The translations under genes and the position numbers were made by a program. Shown here one piece after another: positions 57,574-64,000 of a DNA stretch of 64,000 bases. The first letter of the stretch is position 1. Every line of letters begins with the position of its first letter. The stretch spans positions 248,001 to 312,000 of the forward strand of contig JAHLKI010000024.1 in NCBI GenBank assembly GCA_025602905.1. Direction: 5' to 3'. The stretch is from Phlyctochytrium arcticum (lineage: Eukaryota > Chytridiomycota > Chytridiomycetes > Chytridiales > Chytridiaceae). The notes below the pieces were generated by a model. That model was not told where the DNA came from. It searched no databases and worked only from the letters and a program-made list of their open reading frames with translations.

Positions 57574-57631
57574 TGGTTAAAGATCCTTAAGGCTTACGAA
57601 GATTTCCCGCGTTCGACCCCTGCATCAGCTA
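57560..57631 (+). tRNA. Degenerate tRNA-like sequence (pol III A and B boxes)
   Basis: The A box tggtgtagtgg (57566-57576) and B box gcgttcgacccc (57609-57620) have tRNA-like spacing, and the ends pair partly (agctcgt with atcagct). The T stem and anticodon stem pair poorly, so no amino acid can be assigned. It may be a tRNA relic or the head of a tRNA-derived SINE inserted at the end of the DnaJ gene. Confidence 0.4.
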
Positions 57632-58103
57632 CTAAGTTTTTAGTTCCCACTGGTATAACCGTAATCGTCTTTTTTTTGGACCTTGCATCCTTTGTTCAGA
57701 CACGATGTTAATAGACAATTTCTTTCCCTTGTACCGTGGGCGAAACTATTAGGTTATTTTGTCCGATTCCATCTGGATTTCTATCTCTGTCAATTACTTT
57801 ATTTCACTCTGTGAGTCTGTGGGTTTCCTGGCACAAGTCTGATCCTTCGCATGCATGCCATAGATAATTTAATTAATTTCAAAAAATGCGATGAACAAAG
57901 ACATCACGGGTTTTAACAGCCTGAATGGGTGTAAACATGTACAGCTGCAGTATATGTGATCCTCAAGTAGCTTTGGGACCCATTTGGGGAGGCAAATCAT
58001 ACTTGAGTGTTCAGTCCGTACGGTCAAGATGCAATCCCGGATTTACCCGAGAGTACCCGGGAGAGTACGGAGTACGGACCCGTGACCGTACGGTACGGAA
58101 TTG
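57632..58103. other. Spacer before the virus-like block
   Basis: No gene supported. From about 58015 to 58095 the sequence is dense in gtacgg/cccggg palindromic words (gtacccgggagagtacgg, ccgtacggtacgg). These might mark an element boundary. Confidence 0.4.
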
Positions 58104-58415
58104 CTACTTACCGTCAGATTCCAGCTGCTTAACGATATCTACTTGCTCTTGAGGGAAGAAACGATTGATGCAAGAGCTTCCAATCACCAGAACCTCTCCA
58201 GTGTGAATGTTCTTTGCAAAGTAGTTTTTTTCTATGTCGTGAGTACAGATACAAGTGTTGCTCTTCCCTATCCTGTGAGGGAGTACGACATACAACTTAA
58301 GCGCATCGGCAAAGGTTTTTGCTTTGGACCTCTTTATGAGCTCCTCTCTAAACTTGGCGGCATAGTATGCTGCACCTTGTCTATGGCGAGTGGCGGTTGG
58401 TGAAACGGAACTCAT
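58104..58415 (-). CDS. Small Cys/His protein of viral/transposon type (103 aa)
   Basis: A basic N-terminal helix (YYAAKFREELIKRSKAKTF) is followed by a zinc-ribbon-like core: CICTHDIEKNYFAKNIHTGE, then VLVIGSSCINRF. The pattern C-x-C-x-H...TGExxxIGSxCIxRF recurs in large DNA viruses and related elements, where it is usually unassigned. A GTAAGT directly before the stop raises the chance of a further 3' exon. Orientation and position, 340 bases downstream of the helicase, fit a shared element. Confidence 0.5.
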   Translation of the reverse strand: MSSVSPTATRHRQGAAYYAAKFREELIKRSKAKTFADALKLYVVLPHRIGKSNTCICTHDIEKNYFAKNIHTGEVLVIGSSCINRFFPQEQVDIVKQLESDGK

Positions 58416-58750
58416 ACTAAGTGTTTACTTATGTTAGTATACCAAAGTTTAAAGCAGCGTCATCATTCCCACCATGTCTTTGTCTTGTCGCGCGCACCAT
58501 GGTGCTATCCTAGATTGACCACACAAACACCTCTACACATATAAAATTTGTCCGGGTCATCCAAAAACCACCAAAGATCTTGGTTCAGGTCTCAACTTCA
58601 AAAAATACTGCCTCTTTTTTCTTTATGACTCTATTTTTATGTGATTGATGTGTAAATGTGTATTATTTACAGAATTAGATAAAGAACTATATGAAGACAT
58701 ACGAAAACCTCACATTTCAGGATACACACTTATAACACAGAAAACAGAAC
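58416..58750. other. AT-rich gap within the virus-like block
   Basis: No ORF. It may contain the promoter of the small Cys/His gene; a cacatataaaatttg string near 58537 is TATA-like on the plus strand. Confidence 0.35.
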
Positions 58751-61128
58751 TTACACTTCTGGCCTAGCAATAGTAAGTCGGATCCTCGTGCCACCATGTC
58801 GGTCCTTTGTGCAGTTTTCAATGACTAACTTCCGACGGATAACTTTACCAAAGGCTTTCTTTGCCAGCTGCCCATTGTGTCGAGTATGACCAGAACGGCT
58901 GCTACCATAGAACTCAACGTAGTGGTCGAACAGTTCATTCATTGTTGTCTGATACGTCTCGCCAGCTTGGAAGTATACATCATCACTTCTAGTCTTTGTC
59001 TCCTCATCCCACCGCCCTTTCTCATAGACTATGGCCCCGTCAAGGGCCTCCTCTACAAACAGATCCAAAGGGCTCATTGCCATTACTCGCATATCGTCCT
59101 TCTCCTCCGTATGTGGAATGTTTCGAACGTTGAACTGGCTGAGATCCAAGCTCATGAGATACATGTAGAAGTGATCCGCTGCTTCTTGGGTCAGGCTTGC
59201 ACAGAAAGGATCAAAGTACTCGTGGGCATTGCGGTGCTTGTCGGAGACACGCTTGACATAGTAGCGGCGATCAGTGTCTTCGATTTTGACAGCATTGTCA
59301 TTGTTGCTCAAGAAAACTAGGTTCATAAAGTCTTGGATCATTACGGGATCGCAACCCTTCTTCTCAAGTTTCTGCCAGGCCTGGGTGATTTTCGATTTTA
59401 AGATGTTGTTTGTCTTATGAGCTCCGGCAAAGACAACCTCGTCCCCCAACACAAAGATCTTGGCACTTTGAAGCGAAGTGAATCTACCCGTCAGATCGTC
59501 CAGGTCATTGAGGTAAAGGTAGTGATCCTTGCCGATAACATGAGTGCCAAATCATTCGAAGAGCACGTTCTTACCGGTCCCTTGCGACCCATGAAGGACA
59601 ATGGCCGTACGATTCTTGTCGTCTGGCCTTTGAACCAAAGATGCCAACCACCCCTCCAAGTAGCGCCAGTGCTCCTCAACTCCTCTGTTCATAATGTCTC
59701 GCAAATGGTACCAGATTGGGGCCAGAATTGTCTCGTCGTATGATTCCAGCTTCTTTGCCTTGAATCCGCGGAAAAGATTCAGTTCTAAGCCATTGAGGTC
59801 ACCGATGCGCTGCGGGTTCATCACTATCTTCTTAAACGTAAGGAGGTTGGACTGCAGGTACCAGAAGCGGAACAGTTCTAACCGTGTAGTTTTTGTCTGC
59901 TCCGAACGTCCCTGCTTTTCGTAGGTAAAGGCCAGATGCTCAAGACATGTTGCCGTTGTTCCTTTGCTGCGCCAAATCCAAGGGTCACTACGCTTCTCTC
60001 GGTAACAGAACCAAGCCGTTTCTTCATCAGTGACTTTGGCAAAGTAGTTGTTAAGATATTGAAGCAGCACCTTAGGTTCCTTGCCATTGCTGAAGAGTTT
60101 CTTAGCTCGCGAGATGGAGATACACTCGTCCTCAGGAATAGGAAGAATTACAAGTCGATCCTCGTCTTCAGAGTCATTGTTGCTATATTCTTCAAATTTC
60201 CGCTTAGTAAGCACGGTAGCAGCCGGAACGACTTGAAGATGCCAGTGGGTAAGGAACTGTGATGGAATGGTGAACTCCTTCTGCATAAAGACAACCTCCA
60301 AGTTGGTACGTTCCAAGACATACTCGGTATATCGGTCAACGTGGGTGACTTGCGCATCAGAGCTCCGTCGAAAATTGGAACATCAACCTTAAAGCCCCGA
60401 GACTGTAGAAAGTCCATCAGATTGACAAGACCTTGTTTCTCGAACGTTTGAGAGACCAAAGAGAGGAAACAGCCTTCCTTATTCCTCTTAATGTCCTGCT
60501 GCTTAAGTAACTTGACGTGATCCCACACTGCAGACCAATAGGAATGTGCTCCAGAAGTCAACGCTGGAACAACCTCGCCATACAAAAAGGAATGGATCTT
60601 GCGTATGAAGTTGTTGCGCGGCTTTGAGGCGGAGGTGAAGATCATGCAAATCACATCAACCTTGGACAACGATTGCTGAGCGAGCACCTGCTTGCGATTC
60701 TGAATAAGTTCGATCAGCTCCGGGCATAGGGCTTCAACGTCCAGTTGCAATTGATCGGCCACGGATTTTAGGATTCGGAACATCGCATTCTCCATATCAA
60801 TGTCGATATAGTACTCGGAAGCAAGGAAGGCTCGGACCTCCTTTGGGAACATTTGCAAACCAATCCCGCCGCGAGCCCAGAGCCTACGGTACTCGAGGGT
60901 CGAGTACTTTGAGTAGGTGTATTCGATCCGAAATTGGTTGGGTTCCACACGGCATTTGAGGTAGGCTGAAAGCTTCTTGCGCAATGTGGAGTCCAGGTTG
61001 GGACATTTGATCAATTGGTGCACGTGGGCTTCGTTGGCAGGTTCGGTATGGGCAATGATTGTCGGCATTGCATTGTTGTCAACGCGGAAGAGGCTGGAGA
61101 TAGGCTCGGTGATCGAAATGTCCACCAT
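58751..61128 (-). pseudogene. TVpol-like polymerase fused to D5-type SF3 helicase, broken by frameshift and stop
   Basis: Three same-strand segments form one ancestral protein of about 790 aa. Segment 1 (from the ATG at 61128) has YYIDIDMENA (residues about 107-114, polymerase motif A) and FDGAL (about 253-257), a layout like the TVpol family of A-type polymerases in virophages and Polinton-like elements. The frame shifts by one base at about 60345-60350, just after FDGALMRK. Segment 2 continues through an acidic linker and a D5_N-like domain to the Walker A GSQGTGKN (about 59564-59590). A TGA at 59552-59554 interrupts this same frame. Segment 3 supplies Walker B (FVLGDE), motif C (VFLSNND) and an arginine finger. 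TGA is an ordinary stop elsewhere in the window, so recoding is unlikely. Confidence 0.75.
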
Positions 61129-61216
61129 ACTTGATTGTTGTCTGATGAGTGTTTACTTGTTTAAGCACCAATATTTTTTTGACAGTTGAAACGAATCTCA
61201 GAGGAAATCGCTCGCC

Positions 61217-61224
61217 CTTTTATA
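61217..61224 (-). promoter_or_regulatory. TATA box upstream of the polymerase-helicase gene
   Basis: On the minus strand it reads TATAAAAG within catataaaagggcg, about 90 bases before the ATG at 61128. Confidence 0.5.
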
Positions 61225-61447
61225 TGGGATCTGTGCTTCTATTATGGGTGGTGAATGTACCTCGCGGCAAGACCTCAACCGTCAGCAATTTGGCATAGCG
61301 ACTAGACGCTCCTGAAATCAGGTGTTTAAGCGCTACATATGAGATTCCCAGTTTCTTTGAAAGTTGACGCAACGATGATGCTTCAACGCCGGTCTGGATG
61401 CAACCATTCTGGTAGGTCACACGGTAACAGGCGGTAGATACTGGCAT
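61220..61447 (-). CDS. Small helix-turn-helix-like ORF (75 aa)
   Basis: 75 aa with a segment SLRQLSKKLGISYVALKHLISG whose pattern fits a helix-turn-helix (xxLSxxLGISxxxLxxLI). It lies immediately upstream of, and co-oriented with, the polymerase-helicase gene and overlaps its TATA box. It could be a small DNA-binding regulator of the element. No specific family recognised. Confidence 0.4.
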   Translation of the reverse strand: MPVSTACYRVTYQNGCIQTGVEASSLRQLSKKLGISYVALKHLISGASSRYAKLLTVEVLPRGTFTTHNRSTDPI

Positions 61448-61529
61448 TCTTCATATGCTTCTCTTGTTGTTCTGATTGCTTTAAATAGTGATACTTTTTT
61501 TCAATACTAACATACGCACACATCCAACA

Positions 61530-61730
61530 TGGTCAAGTTTGCATCTTAGTGAGAATCATGTTGGTCGAGTCAAGTTTGCATCTTAGCGTTCACGATGGAG
61601 TCGTGCTTTAGCAGCTGCAACTATAGGTTGTCATATTGCTCACGCTATCTTGGTGTTTACGATGTTGTCGTGTTCACGATGGCAAGTTTACATCTTAGTG
61701 TTCACGATGGAGTCAAGTTTGCATCTCATC
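61530..61730. repeat. Degenerate direct repeats (tttgcatcttag...gttcacgatgg)
   Basis: About four imperfect copies of (c)aagttt(g/a)catcttagtgttcacgatgg lie in 200 bases, directly before the palindromic repeats. Confidence 0.7.
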
Positions 61731-62089
61731 TCCAAAAGTTTATCGATAAACTTTGCCCGAGTAAAGTTAAAAGTTGCAACAAAGAATGCAATGTGTGTCG
61801 AAGTTTGAGCCGAAAGTTTATCGATAAACTTTGCAACAAAGAGTGCAATAATCTGTGTCGAAGTTTGAGCGGAAAGTTTATCGATAAAGTTGCGAAGAGT
61901 TTGGTTTGGTTTACGGGAGATCGGACAGTCGAAGTCTCAAAATGGTTAAATGAGAATTCACAGGTCCGGCAGATCGTCGAGAACCGCAACAGTGACTGTC
62001 AACGGTCCATTCAACAAGATCTCTTGGGATGTAAGGCTGTCGACGAGGAAAAAGCTTACGACAGTGATCTTTATGCATACTCAAGCTGA
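61595..62089 (+). CDS. Cys-rich repeat protein ORF (164 aa), unknown
   Basis: A plus-strand frame opposed to its neighbours. Residues about 48-110 contain three KFIDK-type repeats with Cys-containing linkers (CNKECNNLCRSLS). These are encoded by the three palindromic DNA repeats at 61735-61889. The C-terminus is acidic (VDEEKAYDSDLYAYSS). Upstream, a caagtttgcatcttag-gttcacgatgg repeat occurs four times in various forms (about 61535-61730). The coding status is uncertain because the repeats alone could create the open frame. Confidence 0.35.
   Translation: MESCFSSCNYRLSYCSRYLGVYDVVVFTMASLHLSVHDGVKFASHLQKFIDKLCPSKVKSCNKECNVCRSLSRKFIDKLCNKECNNLCRSLSGKFIDKVAKSLVWFTGDRTVEVSKWLNENSQVRQIVENRNSDCQRSIQQDLLGCKAVDEEKAYDSDLYAYSS
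61735..61889. repeat. Three tandem units built on a 20-bp palindrome
   Basis: AAAGTTTATCGATAAACTTT occurs exactly at 61735-61754 and 61813-61832, and as a 17-base version at 61873-61889. Linkers are related (gtgtcgaagtttgagc). The spacing is 78 and then 60 bases. It could be an iteron-like binding array or a coding repeat. Confidence 0.9.
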
Positions 62090-62555
62090 CAGCTTTCTCC
62101 ATTGCCAATGTATCTGCCAAATAGAGCGATCAAATCAACGGCCGTATCTGTTCGTTGACATTCCGATTCCAACCTCGTTCCGACATTGGACGGTCGTACG
62201 CTGTGTCCGACACCCCATCTTCCTCGTCCCATATGTCGTCTATTGCTATCGTATTGTAGTGAATGGGTATCCCGTTTCTGTTCAATGCGGAGTCTAGGCC
62301 AATCAGAGCGCGTTGGTGAGGATGTCATCGACATCGTCCAGCGTGTCGTGCCGTGAAATCAGTTAAGCTTACAGCAGACCCATCCTGTTCTCGCAAATTG
62401 AGCAAATACTCAACACTCTTGTCATCTGTGGCTCGATGAGCATGATCCAGTCTTGGTAGAATGGATGATGTTGTTTACGTTTGTAAAGGGGATTGTCGCC
62501 CCAAATCGCTGCCAGACGAAATATCTACAGATCAATAATATCACTAAGCTGAAGA
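62090..62555. other. 3' flank of the nuclease-like gene
   Basis: No supported ORF. It lies between the convergent Cys-rich ORF and the nuclease-like gene. Confidence 0.4.
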
Positions 62556-64000
62556 CTATTCTAGAAAATTGGGTATTCCATTGCTTTTCTTTTTCTTGGG
62601 GGTCGGAACTGGTGGCCGCACAGATGATATTTTGGGATCCAGTTCTGGTTCAAACTCCGGCGATCCGATTGGGGATGAAAGGTGCAGGGCCAATTCCTCT
62701 TCCGAATCGTATTCGTGCTCGGCAAACTGCTGATCAAGCTTCTTCTTTACGTAGAGGAACGAACCTATTAACCTCGATAGCAATTCGAGATTCTTGGAGC
62801 TCTTTGGGATGACGCATGAAGCGATGTGGTACATGGTAAAAATCCCATCTTTCGCCAGGCTCATCTCGTAGATTTCTACGCTTTCTCGCAACAGCTGAAT
62901 CCCGAAAACTGATGCATGTAATCCTTTCTTTGTTTTGGCAATTACAGCTCCTTGAAGCAGTATCGCCAATTTGTATAAATCGTATACACTAGCTGGCGAG
63001 TTGCTTGTATGTCTATGGCTTTTTGTTTCCATGAACACTTCCTCAAAATCTTTTGAGATAACTCTGCAATCGGGCTTTTTTCCGGCGGGGTTTTTGACAT
63101 ATTGTTTGCGCTGTTCGCGGGAGCTTTTACTTTCCCCGTTCGCCCACACGACCAGGAGATGTTCTGAGTCCACATCAAAAATCTCTTCCATGAGGCCGTG
63201 CAGAAGAGCATGAACAGTAGTATCCTCGTCTGCAACTTTTTGGGTAAAAAGTTGCAATTGCTTCATCTTCTGTGTAGCTAAATAGCTACGGTGAGAAAAA
63301 AAATATGGTTAGACAGGTTGCGCCGGCCTATAAGAATTGCCAGCACTCACAATGATCGAACCACTATCAGCATCCTCCACGGCATGTTATCTTCAATGAT
63401 CTTCATGTGCTCGGCAGTGTGCTTCTTCCAAATGTCCATGAAATTCCCCCCGGAAGATAGCTCGTGGAAAAAGTTCTGTAATGCATCTCGCACATTCTCC
63501 GGCAGGCGCGCGTCCATGCGCTCCATTTGTTCTGCAGAGACTAATCTCGACCATGCCTTGACAATTCTGGGGTCTTTGTGCGTGGTCCAAGTGCTGATGC
63601 GGTACTTTTCCGAGAAAAGTATGATGTGATGGAGCAAGAGAATATGCCCGATCTCCTGCAACGAGAATGCTACGGTTGGCTGCGTACTATACTTTCTGAC
63701 GAGAGCGCTTTGGGTAGATCTCAGCCATTCGGACAAATTGACTTTCCCGCAGATCAAATCTTCAGCAGACACGGCCTTCTTGTTTCCGACAAAGGTTTTC
63801 TGTAAATAATCGACCGAGAGCGCAACGACGTTACCGTCTGCATCCTGCGTTTGGATTTCACCATTCACAATACATTCCGCACTGTCGTCATCGTCGTCGA
63901 AACTCGCGCATTTACTCTTCTTTGGTTGATTCCCGAGATCTTCCCGTGAATCGACCGCAAGGTTCGGTGCTGCCACTGCATCGCGACTCCGTTTTCTTTG
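62556..64000 (-). CDS. PD-(D/E)XK nuclease-like protein, 5' end beyond the window
   Basis: Exon 63351 to the edge and exon 62556-63285 join across a 65-nt intron (GTGAGT...TAG) in a continuous frame. At least 459 residues are visible, and the frame is open to base 64000. The N-terminal part has a basic QRKRSRD stretch, possibly nuclear, and an acidic DDDDDS patch. The C-terminal half contains KKPDCRV followed by EVFMETK, the spacing and residues (D...ExK) of PD-(D/E)XK nuclease folds. LYKLAILLQGAV and GIFTMYHIASCVIP follow. Similar proteins are abundant, and mostly uncharacterised, in early-diverging fungi. The tail is Pro/Lys-rich (VPTPKKKKS). Proximity to the polymerase-helicase suggests membership of the same mobile block. 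Confidence 0.6.

Noticed and set aside
59552..59554. TGA read as Trp in the helicase
   Set aside because: TGA ends TIM8, RalGAP-beta and the 84-aa gene, so the nuclear code here is standard.

Overview
The window is nuclear DNA of a fungus. Evidence is a fungal-type chitin synthase, short GT-AG introns (about 47-140 nt), eukaryotic translation factors (eIF3a, eIF3b, eIF4A), mitochondrial import genes (TOM40, TIM8, an MDJ1-like DnaJ) and a Dsf2-like Sel1 protein. An annexin with a Pro/Gln/Tyr tail, a RalGAP-beta homologue and a virus-like polymerase-helicase suggest an early-diverging (chytrid-like) fungus rather than an ascomycete; the species was not identified. TAA, TAG and TGA all act as ordinary stops.

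Layout. 0.5-3.2 kb: chitin synthase (+). 3.8-8.2 kb: three tandem copies of an unrecognised gene family, the first decayed. 8.5-11.7 kb: intron-rich MULE-like DDE transposase relic. 13.5 kb: small zinc-finger ORF. 15.2-17.2 kb: SET/MYND protein (+). 19.4-20.0 kb: small tail-anchored protein (-). 20.9-22.6 kb: annexin (+). 22.9-32.5 kb: a minus-strand run of a WD40 protein, eIF3a, a flavodoxin-like quinone reductase and TOM40, followed by divergent eIF3b (+) to 35.3 kb. 36.5-41.5 kb: a perfect inverted repeat, a hypothetical ORF, TIM8 (-), a membrane/coiled-coil gene (+), a Dsf2-like gene (+) and an 84-aa gene (-). 42.0-47.9 kb: RalGAP-beta homologue (-), rebuilt as 20 exons.

48.6-54.8 kb is a rearranged, duplicated locus: two eIF4A genes (one canonical, one with several altered helicase motifs but an open frame), two related small ORFs and a His-Ala repeat gene containing a (GGGCAT)n array of about 770 bp. 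55.5-57.6 kb carries a 45-bp palindrome, related repeats and a broken MDJ1-like gene ending in a tRNA-like sequence. 58.1-64.0 kb looks like an integrated virus/transposon-derived block (-): a TVpol-like polymerase fused to a D5-type SF3 helicase, broken by one frameshift and one nonsense codon; small viral-type ORFs; a Cys-rich ORF built on palindromic repeats; and a PD-(D/E)XK nuclease-like gene running off the right edge.

Exon models were built by hand. Where exon coordinates are listed, the exons sum to a multiple of three and leave an open frame. Homology statements come from recognition of family motifs, not from searches.
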